A DNA stretch of 64,000 nt from Shinella sp. XGS7 (GCF_020535565.1 NZ_CP084758.1:3175001-3239000), one strand, 5' to 3'; numbered from the stretch's first letter, positions 44,617 through 55,108 are shown. Notes: a model not told the origin generated them from the sequence alone. Numbers and translations: made by a program.

Positions 44617-47019
44617 ATGAGTTTTCCCCTGGGATCCCTGATGGGCGGCGAGGAGTCTGGCGCGGCTGCCGCCCCGGCAGCCGCTGCTGCCACAGCCGCG
44701 TCTGGCGGCAAGACCTACCAGCGTTCATCCAAGAAAAAGGCGGCACCGGCCGCGCCGACGCGCGGGCCCAGTTCCTCGCTGTGGCTGCTGGCCGCGGCCC
44801 TGATCTGGGGCCTGGTTTTGCTGGCCCTGTTGAGCCATGACCGCGGCGACGCCGCCTTCAGCATCTCCGCCGGCCGCGAGCTGCCCGCCAACTGGGTGGG
44901 GGCCCTGGGCGCCTGGATTTCCGACCTGCTGCTCTTTGCCTTCGGCTACTCCTGCTGGTGGCTGATGCTGGTGAGCCTGCGTGCCTGGCTGGGCGCCCTG
45001 GCCCGCCGCCTGCGGGCCGACCGCGGCGAAGCGCGCGGCTGGCAAGGCCTGACCCTGTTCTGGGGCGGCCTGATCCTCCTGATGAGTGCGAGCTGCGCCC
45101 TGGAATGGTCGCGGCTCTATGCCTGGGAGGCGCGCCTGCCCGGCCATGCCGGCGGTGTGCTGGGCTACACCCTGGGCCCTTGGGGCATGAAGGCCCTGGG
45201 CTTTGCTGGCTCGGGCGTGATCTGGATCGTGGGCCTGGTCGTGGGCATGGCCCTGGCGCTGCGCTTTTCCTGGCTGAATGTGGCCGAGGCCCTGGGCGCC
45301 CGTCTGGAGCAGCTGCGCGAGCGCAGCCAGGAGCGCCGCGAGATCCGCGAGGACGAGAAGGTGGGCAAGCGCGCCAAGCGCGAGCGCGAGAAGGTGGTGG
45401 AGGAGGAGCGCCACGTCGTGGAGGAGCACATCCCCATCGTGATCGAGCCGCCGCTGGTGGAGGTGCCCAAGTCCACGCGCGTGGCCAAGGAACGTCAGAC
45501 CCCGCTGTTCACCGAGCTGGCCGACACCAAGCTGCCCCAGGTGGACCTGCTTGACGCCGCGCCGGTGCGCGTGGAGACGGTCACGCCCGAGTCGCTGGAA
45601 ATGACCAGCCGCATGATCGAGAAGAAGTTGAAGGACTTCGGCGTCGAGGTGCGGGTGGTGGCCGCCTCGCCCGGTCCCGTGATCACGCGCTACGAGATCG
45701 AGCCCGCCACGGGCGTCAAGGGCTCGCAGATCGTGGGCCTGGCCAAGGACCTGGCGCGCTCGCTGAGCCTCACCTCCATCCGCGTGGTCGAGACCATTCC
45801 GGGCAAGAACTATATGGCGCTGGAGCTGCCCAATGCGCGGCGCCAGACCATCCGCCTGTCCGAGATCCTGGGCTCCCAGGTCTATGCCGACGCGTCCTCC
45901 ATGCTCGCCATGGCGCTCGGCAAGACGATCGGCGGCGAGCCGGTCATTTCCGACATCGCCAAGATGCCCCACCTGCTCGTTGCCGGCACCACCGGCTCGG
46001 GCAAGTCGGTTGCCATCAACACCATGATCCTGTCGCTGCTCTATCGCCTGAAGCCCGAGCAGTGCCGCCTGATCATGATCGACCCGAAGATGCTGGAACT
46101 CTCCGTCTATGACGGCATCCCGCATCTGCTCTCCCCCGTCGTCACCGACCCCAAGAAGGCCGTCGTCGCCCTCAAGTGGACGGTGCGCGAAATGGAGGAG
46201 CGCTACAAGAAGATGTCGAAGATCGGCGTGCGCAACATCGACGGCTACAACAAGAAGATCGACGAGGCCACCGAGCGCGAGGAGAAGATCCCCAACCCCT
46301 TCAGCCTCACGCCCGAGGAACCCGAGCCCCTGGAGCGCCTGCCGCATATCGTCGTGATCATCGACGAGATGGCCGACCTGATGATGGTCGCCGGCAAGGA
46401 GATCGAAGGCGCGATCGCGCGGCTTGCCCAGATGGCGCGCGCCGCCGGCATCCACCTGATCATGGCGACGCAGCGTCCTTCGGTCGACGTCATCACCGGC
46501 ACGATCAAGGCCAACTTCCCGACGCGCATCTCCTTCCAGGTGACGTCGAAGATCGACAGCCGCACCATCCTCGGCGAGCAGGGCGCCGAACAGCTTCTCG
46601 GCATGGGCGACATGCTCTACATGGCCGGCGGCGGCCGCATCCAGCGCGTGCACGGCCCGTTCGTCTCCGACGGCGAGGTCGAGGCTGTCGTCGCGCACCT
46701 GAAGGCGCAGGGCGGCGAGCCCAACTACATCGAGGGCATCCTCGAGGGCGGTGTGCTGGAAGGCGAGGGCGGTGGCAGCGACGGTCTGCCGGGCCTGGTG
46801 GCCGGCGGTGACGGCGAGTCCGATCCCATGTACGACCAGGCCGTGGCCGTGGTGCTGCAGCACCGCCGGGCCTCCATCTCCCTGGTGCAGCGCCATCTGC
46901 GCATCGGCTACAACCGCGCCGCCCGCCTGCTGGAGCAGATGGAGAAATCCGGTCTGGTCGGCGCCATGAATACCAACGGCAGTCGCGACCTGGTCGTGCC
47001 CAAACGTGATGAAGCTTAA
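44617..47019 (+). CDS. ftsK: DNA translocase FtsK
   Basis: FtsK couples cell division to chromosome segregation: a septum-anchored DNA pump. The 800-residue protein has an N-terminal region with about four TM helices (residues 45-215), a short charged linker, and a RecA-like motor with Walker A GTTGSGKS at about 457-464, Walker [12 protein letters not shown], the sensor region [12 protein letters not shown], and a C-terminal winged-helix gamma domain ([17 protein letters not shown]) that reads KOPS. Two motor segments (about residues 425-540 and 585-705) match the alphaproteobacterial form and use GTC/GTT/CTC/ACG codons, while the N-terminal part, the segment between and the gamma domain look Burkholderiales. 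lolA overlaps its end. Confidence 0.96.
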   Translation: MSFPLGSLMGGEESGAAAAPAAAAATAASGGKTYQRSSKKKAAPAAPTRGPSSSLWLLAAALIWGLVLLALLSHDRGDAAFSISAGRELPANWVGALGAWISDLLLFAFGYSCWWLMLVSLRAWLGALARRLRADRGEARGWQGLTLFWGGLILLMSASCALEWSRLYAWEARLPGHAGGVLGYTLGPWGMKALGFAGSGVIWIVGLVVGMALALRFSWLNVAEALGARLEQLRERSQERREIREDEKVGKRAKREREKVVEEERHVVEEHIPIVIEPPLVEVPKSTRVAKERQTPLFTELADTKLPQVDLLDAAPVRVETVTPESLEMTSRMIEKKLKDFGVEVRVVAASPGPVITRYEIEPATGVKGSQIVGLAKDLARSLSLTSIRVVETIPGKNYMALELPNARRQTIRLSEILGSQVYADASSMLAMALGKTIGGEPVISDIAKMPHLLVAGTTGSGKSVAINTMILSLLYRLKPEQCRLIMIDPKMLELSVYDGIPHLLSPVVTDPKKAVVALKWTVREMEERYKKMSKIGVRNIDGYNKKIDEATEREEKIPNPFSLTPEEPEPLERLPHIVVIIDEMADLMMVAGKEIEGAIARLAQMARAAGIHLIMATQRPSVDVITGTIKANFPTRISFQVTSKIDSRTILGEQGAEQLLGMGDMLYMAGGGRIQRVHGPFVSDGEVEAVVAHLKAQGGEPNYIEGILEGGVLEGEGGGSDGLPGLVAGGDGESDPMYDQAVAVVLQHRRASISLVQRHLRIGYNRAARLLEQMEKSGLVGAMNTNGSRDLVVPKRDEA

Positions 47020-47629
47020 GTCCCCCGCCCACCTCCTCGCCCTTGGCGCCCTGGTCCTTGCGGGCCTGGCCCGGGCCGATGCCGTGCAGACGCTCAAGGA
47101 CTTCGGCCGCGAGGTGAAAAGCGGCAAGGCCGAGTTCACCCAGACCGTGACCTCGCCCGACGGCCAGCGCAAGAAGAGCTCTTCCGGCAGCTTCGAGTTC
47201 CAGCGCCCCAACCAGTTCCGCTTCGCCTACACCAAGCCCTTCGAGCAGCTCATCGTGGGCGACGGCCAGAAGGTGTGGATCTACGACCCCGACCTCAAGC
47301 AGGCCAGCGCGCGCCGCCTGAGCGCGGCCCTGGGCGCCACGCCCGCGGCCCTGCTGGCCGGGGCCAATCTCGAGAAGGACTTTGAGCTGAAAGCCCTGCC
47401 CGCCGCCCAGGGGCTGGACTGGGTGCAGGCCCAGCCGCGCCAGGCCGACAGCGGCCTGCAGAGCCTCAAGATCGGCTTCAAGGGCCGCGAGCTGGCCGCC
47501 ATCGAGGTGGTGGACGGCTTCGGCCAGCGCTCGCTGCTGCAGTTCAGCGGCGTGCAGGCCAATGCGCCGGTGGCGGCGGAGCGCTTTCGCTTCGTGCTGC
47601 CGCCGGGCGCCGACCTGATCGAGCAATAA
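47009..47629 (+). CDS. lolA: outer-membrane lipoprotein carrier protein
   Basis: LolA ferries lipoproteins across the periplasm from LolCDE to LolB. The 206-residue precursor has a signal peptide (about residues 1-23, ending ARA) and the LolA beta-barrel pattern: [52 protein letters not shown]. It begins inside the end of ftsK (11-bp overlap), the gene order seen in many proteobacteria. The ATG at 47009 is preferred over a GTG one codon upstream. Confidence 0.94.
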   Translation: MKLKSPAHLLALGALVLAGLARADAVQTLKDFGREVKSGKAEFTQTVTSPDGQRKKSSSGSFEFQRPNQFRFAYTKPFEQLIVGDGQKVWIYDPDLKQASARRLSAALGATPAALLAGANLEKDFELKALPAAQGLDWVQAQPRQADSGLQSLKIGFKGRELAAIEVVDGFGQRSLLQFSGVQANAPVAAERFRFVLPPGADLIEQ

Positions 47630-47641
47630 GGGCGGCCGCGC

Positions 47642-49354
47642 ATGCCGCATAACGTCAGCCTCATCTCCACGATCGCGGCGGGCTTTGGCCTGGCCATCGT
47701 CCTGGGCTTCCTGGCCTCGCGCCTGCGCATGCCACCCCTGGTGGGCTATCTGCTGGCGGGCATTGCCATCGGCCCGGCCACGCCGGGCTTTGTTGCCGAT
47801 ATCGATCTGGCCGGCCAGCTGGCCGAGATCGGCGTGATGCTGCTGATGTTCGGTGTGGGCCTGCATTTCTCGATGAAGGATCTGCTGGCGGTCAAGCGCA
47901 TCGCCGTTCCCGGCGCCGTGGTGCAGATCATGGTGGCCACGGCCCTGGGCTACGGCCTGGCGCGCTGGTGGGGCTGGAGCAGCGGCGCCGCCCTGGTCTT
48001 CGGCCTGGCGCTCTCGGTGGCCAGCACGGTGGTGCTGTTGCGCGCGCTGGAGGCCCGCGGCCAGCTCGAGACCGCCAACGGCAGCATTGCCGTGGGCTGG
48101 CTGGTGGTGGAAGACCTGGTGATGGTCCTGGTCCTGGTGCTGCTGCCCCCGCTGGCAGGCCTGCTGGACCCGCAGGCCGGTGGCGCGGCTGCGGCGCGGC
48201 CCGAGCGGGGCGATCTGCTGGTCACGGTGGGCTGGACGCTCACCAAGGTGGCCGCCTTCATTGCCCTGATGCTGGTGGTGGGGCGGCGCATCTTCCCGCG
48301 CCTGCTCTGGGCCGTGGCCGGCACCGGCTCGCGCGAGCTCTTTACCCTGTGCGTGGTGGCGGTGGCCGTGGGCGTGGCCTATGGCTCGGCGGCGCTTTTC
48401 GATGTGTCCTTCGCGCTGGGCGCCTTCTTCGCCGGCATGATGATGCGCGAGTCGCAGTACGCCCACCGGGCGGCCGACGAATCGCTGCCCCTGCGCGACG
48501 CCTTCTCGGTGCTCTTCTTCGTGTCGGTGGGCATGCTCTTCGACCCCCAGGTCATCCTGCAGCAGCCGCTCAAGGTGCTGGCCGTGGTGGCCATCATCGT
48601 GCTGGGCAAGACCCTGGCCGCCATCGCCCTGGTGCTGGCCTTCCGCTACCCGCTCAACACCGCGCTGATCGTGGGTGCCAGCCTGGCGCAGATCGGCGAG
48701 TTCTCCTTCATCCTGGCCGGCCTGGGTAAGGCCCTGGGTCTGCTGCCGGCCGAAGGGCAGAGCCTGATCCTGGCGGGCGCTCTGATCTCCATCGCGCTCA
48801 ACACCCTGCTTTTTGCCGCGGTGGAGCCGGCCAAGGCCTGGATCTTGCGCAAGTCCGCCTGGGCGCGGCGCATGGAGCTGCGCGACGATCCCCTGGCCGA
48901 GCTGCCGGCCAGCACGGACGAGTCCCAGCTCAGCGGCCAGGTGGTGCTTGTGGGCTATGGCCGCGTGGGCCGCCAGGTGGCCGAAGCCCTGCAGGCCCGC
49001 GGCCTGCATGTGGTGGTGGCCGAGCAGGAGCGCGAGGCCGTGGAAGCCCTGCGCGCCCGCGGCATGCCCGCCGTGGTGGGCGATGCCAGCGAACCCGCAG
49101 TGCTGATCCAGGCGCATATCGCGCGCGCGGCCCTGCTGGTGATCGCCGGCGGCGACAGCCTGCAGGCCCGCCAGATGGTGGAGACCGCGCGTCAGCTCAA
49201 CCCGGCCCTGCGCGTGCTGCTGCGCGCGCACAACGAGGAGGAAGCACGCCTGCTGCGCGAGGCCGCGCTGGGCGAGGTCTTCGTGGCCGAGGCCTGCCTG
49301 GCGCAGGCCCTGGCCCAGCGGGCGCTGGAGGGCATGCGAGAGCGCGCGGCCTGA
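47642..49354 (+). CDS. monovalent cation:proton antiporter (KefB/YbaL type)
   Basis: A 570-residue inner-membrane protein. The first ~390 residues are a CPA2-type Na+/H+ exchanger domain with about 12 helices (LAEIGVMLLMFGVGLHF, FDVSFALGAFFAGMMM); the C-terminal cytosolic part is a TrkA-N/RCK nucleotide-binding domain (VVLVGYGRVGRQVAEAL, VGDASEPAVL). This is the YbaL/KefB layout, for K+ or H+ exchange. The ion is not certain. Its start lies 12 nt after lolA, so it may be part of the same transcript. A tandem 11-bp repeat overlaps its stop. Confidence 0.88.
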   Translation: MPHNVSLISTIAAGFGLAIVLGFLASRLRMPPLVGYLLAGIAIGPATPGFVADIDLAGQLAEIGVMLLMFGVGLHFSMKDLLAVKRIAVPGAVVQIMVATALGYGLARWWGWSSGAALVFGLALSVASTVVLLRALEARGQLETANGSIAVGWLVVEDLVMVLVLVLLPPLAGLLDPQAGGAAAARPERGDLLVTVGWTLTKVAAFIALMLVVGRRIFPRLLWAVAGTGSRELFTLCVVAVAVGVAYGSAALFDVSFALGAFFAGMMMRESQYAHRAADESLPLRDAFSVLFFVSVGMLFDPQVILQQPLKVLAVVAIIVLGKTLAAIALVLAFRYPLNTALIVGASLAQIGEFSFILAGLGKALGLLPAEGQSLILAGALISIALNTLLFAAVEPAKAWILRKSAWARRMELRDDPLAELPASTDESQLSGQVVLVGYGRVGRQVAEALQARGLHVVVAEQEREAVEALRARGMPAVVGDASEPAVLIQAHIARAALLVIAGGDSLQARQMVETARQLNPALRVLLRAHNEEEARLLREAALGEVFVAEACLAQALAQRALEGMRERAA

Positions 49355-49372
49355 AAGCGACCTGAAAGCGAC
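49351..49372 (+). repeat. tandem 11-bp direct repeat at the rarA promoter
   Basis: Two exact copies of CTGAAAGCGAC in direct tandem. The first contains the antiporter's stop codon; the second covers the expected -35 position of the rarA promoter (-10 at 49386). Confidence 0.7.
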
Positions 49373-49385
49373 CGCGGCAGGCTGA

Positions 49386-49391
49386 GACAAT
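49386..49391 (+). promoter_or_regulatory. -10 element for rarA (leaderless type)
   Basis: GACAAT ends 6 nt before the rarA ATG. The same six-base spacing and sequence occur before ftsK and cysM. Confidence 0.5.
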
Positions 49392-49397
49392 CGGGCC

Positions 49398-50765
49398 ATG
49401 TCCGCGTCTTCTTCCGAATCGCTGTTTCCCGATCTCGAACCCGCGCCGGCGCCGGTCGGTGCTGCGCCCGCCGCGGGCGCCCGCGTGCCCCTGGCCGAGG
49501 CCCTGCGCCCGCGCAGTCTTGATGAAGTCATCGGCCAGAGCCATCTCCTGGGTGAGGGCAAGCCCCTGGCCCTGGCTTTTCGCTCGGGCAAGCCGCATTC
49601 CATGATCTTCTGGGGGCCGCCGGGGGTGGGCAAGACCACGCTGGCGCGCCTGACGGCCAGCGCCTTCGACTGCGAGTTCATCGCGCTCTCGGCCGTGTTC
49701 TCCGGCGTCAAGGACATACGCGCCGCCATGGAGCAGGCCCAGGCCTATCTGGCGCGCGGCCAGCGCACCATTCTCTTCGTGGACGAGATCCACCGCTTCA
49801 ACAAGGCCCAGCAGGACGCGCTGCTGCCCCATGTGGAATCGGGGCTCTTCACCTTCATCGGCGCCACCACCGAGAACCCCTCCTTCGAGGTCAACTCGGC
49901 CTTGCTTTCGCGTGCCCAGGTCTATGTGCTCAAGTCCCTGGACGAGGCCGAGCTGCGCCAGCTGCTGGCGCGTGCCCGCGACAAGGCCCTGGCCCATCTG
50001 AGTTTCGAGGACAAGGCCGTGGACACCCTCATCGGCTATGCCGATGGCGATGCGCGCCGCTTCCTGAACCTGCTGGAGCAATGCGAGATCGCGGCCGGCG
50101 CGGCGGGCATCAGCCTGATCGATGCCGACTTCGTCAGCAATGCCCTGAGCCTGAATGCGCGGCGCTTCGACAAGGGCGGGGACAACTTCTACGACCAGAT
50201 CTCGGCCCTGCACAAGTCCGTGCGCGGCTCCAGCCCCGATGGTGCGCTCTACTGGCTCAGCCGTATGCTGGACGGCGGGGCTGACCCACGCTATCTCGCG
50301 CGCCGCATCGTGCGCATGGCCTGGGAGGACATCGGCCTGGCCGACCCGCGCGCCATGCAGATCGCCAATGACGCGGCGCTCACCTTCGAGCGCCTGGGCA
50401 GCCCCGAGGGCGAGCTGGCCCTGGGCCAGGCGGTGATCTATCTGGCCGTGGCGGCCAAGAGCAATGCCGGCTACAAGGCCTACAACGCGGCGCGCGCCTT
50501 CGTGAAGCAGGACGGCAGCCGCGAGGTGCCGGTGCACCTGCGCAATGCCCCCACCAAGCTCATGAAGGAGCTGGGCTATGGCCACGCCTACCGCTATGCC
50601 CATGACGAGCCCCATGCCTATGCAGCAGGCGAGCGCTACCTGCCGGACGATATGCCCGATCCGCACTGGTACGAGCCGGTGCCGCGCGGCCTGGAGCTCA
50701 AGATCGGTGAGAAGCTGACCCAGCTGCGCAGGCTGGATGAGCAGGCGGGCGCCAAGGGGGATTAG
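49398..50765 (+). CDS. rarA: replication-associated recombination protein A
   Basis: RarA (MgsA) is a clamp-loader-like AAA+ ATPase that acts at stalled replication forks. The 455-residue protein has the N-terminal [17 protein letters not shown], Walker [13 protein letters not shown], Walker [17 protein letters not shown], the sensor I stretch [13 protein letters not shown], and the family's C-terminal tetramerisation part ([16 protein letters not shown], then [18 protein letters not shown]). Its stop overlaps the end of the convergent OGDH E1-like gene by four bases. The start follows a GACAAT box by six bases. Confidence 0.96.
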   Translation: MSASSSESLFPDLEPAPAPVGAAPAAGARVPLAEALRPRSLDEVIGQSHLLGEGKPLALAFRSGKPHSMIFWGPPGVGKTTLARLTASAFDCEFIALSAVFSGVKDIRAAMEQAQAYLARGQRTILFVDEIHRFNKAQQDALLPHVESGLFTFIGATTENPSFEVNSALLSRAQVYVLKSLDEAELRQLLARARDKALAHLSFEDKAVDTLIGYADGDARRFLNLLEQCEIAAGAAGISLIDADFVSNALSLNARRFDKGGDNFYDQISALHKSVRGSSPDGALYWLSRMLDGGADPRYLARRIVRMAWEDIGLADPRAMQIANDAALTFERLGSPEGELALGQAVIYLAVAAKSNAGYKAYNAARAFVKQDGSREVPVHLRNAPTKLMKELGYGHAYRYAHDEPHAYAAGERYLPDDMPDPHWYEPVPRGLELKIGEKLTQLRRLDEQAGAKGD

Positions 50766-53302
50766 CCTCCTGCCGCGCCCGTGCCTGCTTCATCCAGCCC
50801 CAGCGCTTGCCGCAGCAAGACCTCCTGCTCACGCTGGTGCAGCAGCTGCGAGGCGGTGGCGCCGGCGGCGGTGATGGGGCGGGCCACCGGCAGCAGCTGA
50901 GCCTCGCCCGGGCATAGCGCGGCCAGCTCGTCGCGCACGAAGAACCAGGCGCCCTGGTTCAGCGTTTCCTCCTGGGCCCAGACCAGGGTGTCCAGGCGCG
51001 GGTAGCGCCTGAGCAGGCGCTCCAGCGCCTGGCGCGGGAAGGGGTAGAGCTGCTCCAGGCGCAGCAGGGCGATGTGCTCGCCGGCCGGCCCCAGGGCCGC
51101 GCGCGCGGCCAGCAGATCGTAGAAGAGCTTGCCGCTGCACAGCAGCACGCGGCTGGCCTCGCGCCGGCCGAGGTCGGGCTCATCCAGCACGGTCTGGAAC
51201 TCGCCGTCCAGCAGGGCGGCCAGGGGTGCATGCGAGGCGGGCTGCTTGTAGAGCCGGGTCTTGGGCGCCATCACCACCAGGGGCTTGCGCTGCGGGTCCA
51301 GGGCCTGGCGGCGCAGCAGATGGAAATGCTGGGCCGAGCTGCTGGGGCAGACCACGCGCAGATTGTCCGCCCCGCACAGCAGCAGGAAGCGGCTCAGGAA
51401 GGCGCTGGAGTGTTCAGGCCCTATGCCCTCGTAGCCATGGGGCAGCAGCAGCACCAGGCCGCTGGGGCAGCCCCATTTCTCTTCGCCACAGGACAGATAC
51501 TGGTCGATATAGACCTGGGCGCCGTTCACGAAGTCGCCGAACTGCGCCTCCCACAGGCTCAGGCCGCCGCGGTCCTGCACGCTGTGGCCATACTCGTAGC
51601 CCAGCACCGCCTCCTCGGACAGGGGTGAGTTGATTACCTCCAGCGGCGTGGCACCCGCCACCTGGCGCAGGGGCATGAAGCTGCCGCCCGAGCCCGGCTG
51701 CTGGTCGAACCAGACGGCCTGACGGTGCATGAAGGTGCCGCGACACACATCCATGCCGGTGAGCCGCAGGCCGATGCCGGCGCGCAGCAGGGTGGCGTAG
51801 GCCAGGGTCTCGGCCAGGCACCAGTCGATGGGCTGACGCAGATCGCCGCCCAGCGAGCGGCGCCAGTGCGCGATGAGCTCCGCCACCAGGGCATGCGGCT
51901 TGAAGCCCGCGGGCAGGCGGCACATGGCCTCTACCATCTGGCGCAGCGCCGTCTGGTCACCGATGGGCGCCTCGCGCCAGGGGCCGGGCGCCACGGGCAG
52001 CTCGGGTTCGGGTCTACCGGCGCCCGGCGCGCTCTGCTCATCGGCAAAGGTCGTGGTCCGGTTGGGATCGGCTTCCAGGCCCTCGTGGCGTGTCACCACG
52101 GCATACAGCCGCGGGCTGGTGAGGGTGGGCAGGTCATGCTCGGAGTGGCCCAGGCGGCGGTAGCCCACCAGATCGATCAGCACATCGCAGCCAAAGCGCT
52201 CGCGGTAGGCCGAGGCGATGCGCGCGGCGCGCGGCAGCTCGGCCAGGGCTTCGGCGTTCAGGCGCAGCACGGGGGCGTCCACCATGCGCGCGATATCGCT
52301 GGCGTACTGGGCCTGGCGGCCGTCCAGGGGATTGGGCTCGGTGAAGCCCAGCTGGTTGTTGATCAGGATGTGGATGGTGCCCCGCACCGTGTAGCCCTGG
52401 CGGCGCGCCAGCATCAGGCTCTCCATCACCACGCCCTGGCCGGCGAAAGCGGCGTCGCCATGCAGCATCAGGCTGGCGGCACGCCCCGAGCGGGCGCCGC
52501 GGGTCATGCCCAGCACCACGGGGTAGATGCTCTGCAGATGCGAGGGGTTGTGGGCCAGGTTGAGCCAGATCGCGCCCTGGGGCGTGCTGATGCGGCTGCG
52601 CAGGCCCAGGTGGTAGACCAGATCGCGCTGGAGCTCGGGCTGCCGGGGCTGGGCCTCGAAGTAGTCGAAGACCTGGACCGGCTTCATGCCCAGCAGGTTC
52701 ACCAGCAGATTGACGCGGCCGCGGTGCGGCATGCCCATGAAGAGCTCGCTGAGGCCGCGCTGGGCGGCCTCGGCGAGCAGGGCGTCCATCAGGGGCAGCA
52801 GGGCCTCGCAGCCCTCCAGCGAGAAGCGCTTGGCCTGCGGTTGGCGCCGGCCCATATGCCGCTCCCAGTCCTGGGCCTGCTGCCAGCGCTCGTGCAGGCT
52901 GACCAGGCGCGCCTCGCTGCAAGGTGCCTCCTCACCCTCGAATTGCTGATGCAGCCAGTGGCGGCGGCCATCGTCGCGCACTGCGCTGCAGTCCAGGCTC
53001 AGCGGCCCGCAGTAGACGGCGTGCAGCCGCGCCTGCAGCTGGGCCACGCTCAGCGGTGCCACGCTGCCTATGGCCTCCTGCGGCGCCAGGCCGAAGCGCT
53101 CGGCGGCCAGCCAGTCGGCCGCCTCGGCGCGAGGCGCCAGACCCAGCGGGTCCAGCGGCGCACAGCGGTGACCATGCTGGCGAAAGGCCTCGATCAGGGC
53201 CAGCACCCGGGCATCGATGCCGGGGCTGTGGGGGCCGGGCATGGAGACCGAGGCCCCCAGTTCCGGAGCCGCTGCCGACAGGGGCAGGCGCTCTGTGCTC
53301 AT
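50762..53302 (-). CDS. stand-alone 2-oxoglutarate dehydrogenase-type E1 (SucA/DHTKD1-like)
   Basis: An 846-residue TPP-dependent 2-oxoacid dehydrogenase. It has the E1 hallmarks MGMPHRGRVNLLVNLLGMK with the active-site histidine, the TPP/Mg motif GDAAFAGQGVV to NNQLGFT, and in the C-terminal half VINSPLSEEAVLGYEYG and LLPHGYEGIGPEHSS. Compared with housekeeping SucA (about 930-960 residues) it is shorter by roughly 100, and no sucB or lpd gene lies nearby; the neighbours are rarA and a chemoreceptor. That suggests a paralogue, perhaps acting on 2-oxoadipate like DHTKD1 and borrowing E2/E3 from elsewhere. AGGAG precedes the ATG at 53302. The N-terminal 60 residues are poorly conserved. Confidence 0.85.
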   Translation of the reverse strand: MSTERLPLSAAAPELGASVSMPGPHSPGIDARVLALIEAFRQHGHRCAPLDPLGLAPRAEAADWLAAERFGLAPQEAIGSVAPLSVAQLQARLHAVYCGPLSLDCSAVRDDGRRHWLHQQFEGEEAPCSEARLVSLHERWQQAQDWERHMGRRQPQAKRFSLEGCEALLPLMDALLAEAAQRGLSELFMGMPHRGRVNLLVNLLGMKPVQVFDYFEAQPRQPELQRDLVYHLGLRSRISTPQGAIWLNLAHNPSHLQSIYPVVLGMTRGARSGRAASLMLHGDAAFAGQGVVMESLMLARRQGYTVRGTIHILINNQLGFTEPNPLDGRQAQYASDIARMVDAPVLRLNAEALAELPRAARIASAYRERFGCDVLIDLVGYRRLGHSEHDLPTLTSPRLYAVVTRHEGLEADPNRTTTFADEQSAPGAGRPEPELPVAPGPWREAPIGDQTALRQMVEAMCRLPAGFKPHALVAELIAHWRRSLGGDLRQPIDWCLAETLAYATLLRAGIGLRLTGMDVCRGTFMHRQAVWFDQQPGSGGSFMPLRQVAGATPLEVINSPLSEEAVLGYEYGHSVQDRGGLSLWEAQFGDFVNGAQVYIDQYLSCGEEKWGCPSGLVLLLPHGYEGIGPEHSSAFLSRFLLLCGADNLRVVCPSSSAQHFHLLRRQALDPQRKPLVVMAPKTRLYKQPASHAPLAALLDGEFQTVLDEPDLGRREASRVLLCSGKLFYDLLAARAALGPAGEHIALLRLEQLYPFPRQALERLLRRYPRLDTLVWAQEETLNQGAWFFVRDELAALCPGEAQLLPVARPITAAGATASQLLHQREQEVLLRQALGLDEAGTGAAGG

Positions 53303-53383
53303 GGACGACTCCTGGCGGCCCGGACAGACCGAGGGCGGCGTCCGGCACGGGCCGCGTGCACCGGGCACCGAGTTCGATGGGGG

Positions 53384-54928
53384 CTAGAGGCTGAAGGTGC
53401 GCACCGTGTCGGTCAGCTGGTGGGCCTGGTCCTGCAGGGCGCGGGCGCTGGCCGTGCTCTGCTCGACCATGGCGGCGTTCTGCTGGGTGGTCTGGTCCAT
53501 CTGGTTGACGGCGGAATTGACCTGCTCGATGCCGCTGCTCTGCTCGCGGCTGGAGGCGGTGATCTCGGCCACCACCTGGCTCACGCGCTTGATGCTGGCC
53601 ACCACCTCTTCCATGGTGGAGCCGGCCTGTTCCACCATGCGGCTGCCGGTGTCCACCTGGTTGACCGAGTCGTCGATCAGAGACTTGATCTCCTTGGCCG
53701 CCACGGCGCTGCGCTGGGCCAGGCTGCGCACCTCGGCGGCCACCACGGCGAAGCCTCGCCCCTGTTCGCCCGCGCGTGCGGCTTCCACGGCGGCGTTCAA
53801 GGCCAGGATATTGGTCTGGAAGGCGATGCCGTCGATCACGCCAATGATCTCGACGATGCGCTTGGAGGAGGCCGAGATGGAGTTCATGGTCTCCACCACC
53901 TGGCTGACCACCTTGCCGCCCTCGCTGGCCACGCCCGAGGCGGTCTGCGCGCAGCGGTTGGCCTCGCCGGCATTGTCCGCACTCAGGCGCACGGCGGCGG
54001 TGAGCTGTTCCATGGCGGCCGCCGTCTGCTGCAGGGCGCTGGCCTGCTGCTCGGTGCGGGCCGAGAGGTCGGAATTGCCCTGGGCCACATCACGGGCCGC
54101 GCCGACGATGGTGTCCGCCCCCTGGCGCACCTGGGACACGATGCGGTGCAAGCTGTCCACCATATGCTGCAGCGCGCTCACCAGGCGGCCCACCTCGTCG
54201 TGGCCCACCTCGCGCCTGGCATAGCTGAGCTGGCCCGCGGCCACCGATTCGGCCAGGGTGGTGGCATAGCGTATGGGCTCGGTGATGGAGCGGGTGATGA
54301 GGTAGGCGGTCACGCCGCCGAGTACCAGGGCGAGGGCGGAGGCCAGCAGCATGCGCAGCACGGCGGCGTCCGAGGCGGCCTTGGACTCCGCCACATCCCG
54401 GCTCATGGCCGCCGCCTGATGGTCCACCATCTTGTCGATCAGGGCGTAGTAGCGGGCCTGGGGGCCCGGCACCTCGTCCTGGTAGACGGCCATGGCGGCC
54501 TCGCGCTGGCCGGCGGCGATCAGGTCGAAGACCTTGCGCACCACGGCGCCATAGGCCTTTCGCGCCTCGCTCTGCTCGGCAAAGATGGCCTTGGCCTCGT
54601 CGGTATGCAGCAGCTTCTCGAAGCGGGCCAGATTCTCGGAGTTGGCCGCACGGATGCGGGCGTACTCGTCCATGTACTGCTTCTGGCGCTCGGGCGAGCT
54701 GGCCATCAGGATGCGGCCCAGGGTGAGGGCGCCGCGGTCACCGACCGCCTTGATGGTGTTGCTCAACGCGATCTGGGCATAGCGGTCTTCCACCACCTGG
54801 TCCATGGTGGCGCTGACACCGCGCAGAATGCCCAGGGCCGTTGCCAGTATCACCAGCAAGAGCGCGAACACGATGGAAAAAGCGAGGCCCAGCCGCGAGC
54901 CCACCCGCAGGTCCGATAACTTCTTCAT
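53384..54928 (-). CDS. methyl-accepting chemotaxis protein (second copy)
   Basis: A 514-residue chemoreceptor of the Tsr/Tar-like 36H class. TM1 is at about residues 10-34, then a four-helix-bundle periplasmic domain of about 150 residues, TM2 near 190-210, HAMP ([24 protein letters not shown]) and the signalling coiled coil with the tip [23 protein letters not shown] in its usual Betaproteobacteria form. The start at 54928 is set by the standard [18 protein letters not shown]-terminus and a nearby GGGAG; the longer open frame upstream has no membrane segment. It has no che neighbours. The ligand is unknown. Confidence 0.93.
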   Translation of the reverse strand: MKKLSDLRVGSRLGLAFSIVFALLLVILATALGILRGVSATMDQVVEDRYAQIALSNTIKAVGDRGALTLGRILMASSPERQKQYMDEYARIRAANSENLARFEKLLHTDEAKAIFAEQSEARKAYGAVVRKVFDLIAAGQREAAMAVYQDEVPGPQARYYALIDKMVDHQAAAMSRDVAESKAASDAAVLRMLLASALALVLGGVTAYLITRSITEPIRYATTLAESVAAGQLSYARREVGHDEVGRLVSALQHMVDSLHRIVSQVRQGADTIVGAARDVAQGNSDLSARTEQQASALQQTAAAMEQLTAAVRLSADNAGEANRCAQTASGVASEGGKVVSQVVETMNSISASSKRIVEIIGVIDGIAFQTNILALNAAVEAARAGEQGRGFAVVAAEVRSLAQRSAVAAKEIKSLIDDSVNQVDTGSRMVEQAGSTMEEVVASIKRVSQVVAEITASSREQSSGIEQVNSAVNQMDQTTQQNAAMVEQSTASARALQDQAHQLTDTVRTFSL

Positions 54929-55082
54929 CTTCTTGCTCCCTGTGTGGCACGCCGGATGTGCAATCCGGGTGGCGCGCCTGGCCCGATGCAGGGCCATGAC
55001 GGCGGGAACAAGCCTAGCGGTAAAGCCGGGGCGCGGGAGAAGATAACCCCGCGCTTTGCTCGGGGTCTCTCGCGGCCTTGAG

Positions 55083-55103
55083 GGGGGGGCAGGCCCCCCC
55101 CCG
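55083..55103. repeat. poly-G/poly-C hairpin between two minus-strand genes
   Basis: A run of eight G, then CAGG, then a run of nine C. It can fold on itself on either strand. A weaker hairpin (ACCCCG/CGGGGT) lies about 40 bp to its left. Both may form the end of the Bug-receptor transcript; neither has a clear T-run. Homopolymers this long are also prone to base-count errors in sequencing. Confidence 0.5.
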
Positions 55104-55108
55104 GGGCT

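Noticed and set aside
46505-49729. A very long open frame (over 1,000 codons) on the minus strand opposite ftsK, lolA, the antiporter and rarA.
   Set aside because: Its translation is a low-complexity mix of Gly/Ala/His/Gln/Arg without domains, and it runs across four well-supported genes. It is a by-product of high GC and lack of stop codons in that frame.
51725-54919. A plus-strand open frame of about 1,060 codons across the E1-like gene and the second chemoreceptor.
   Set aside because: It is an antisense shadow: it covers two clear genes and the gap between them, with repetitive His/Gln/Gly/Ala content and no recognisable domain.
55083-55103. The poly-G/poly-C stretch as a phase-variable switch.
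   Set aside because: It lies between genes, not within a coding frame or at promoter spacing of the downstream gene, so base slippage would not obviously switch anything.
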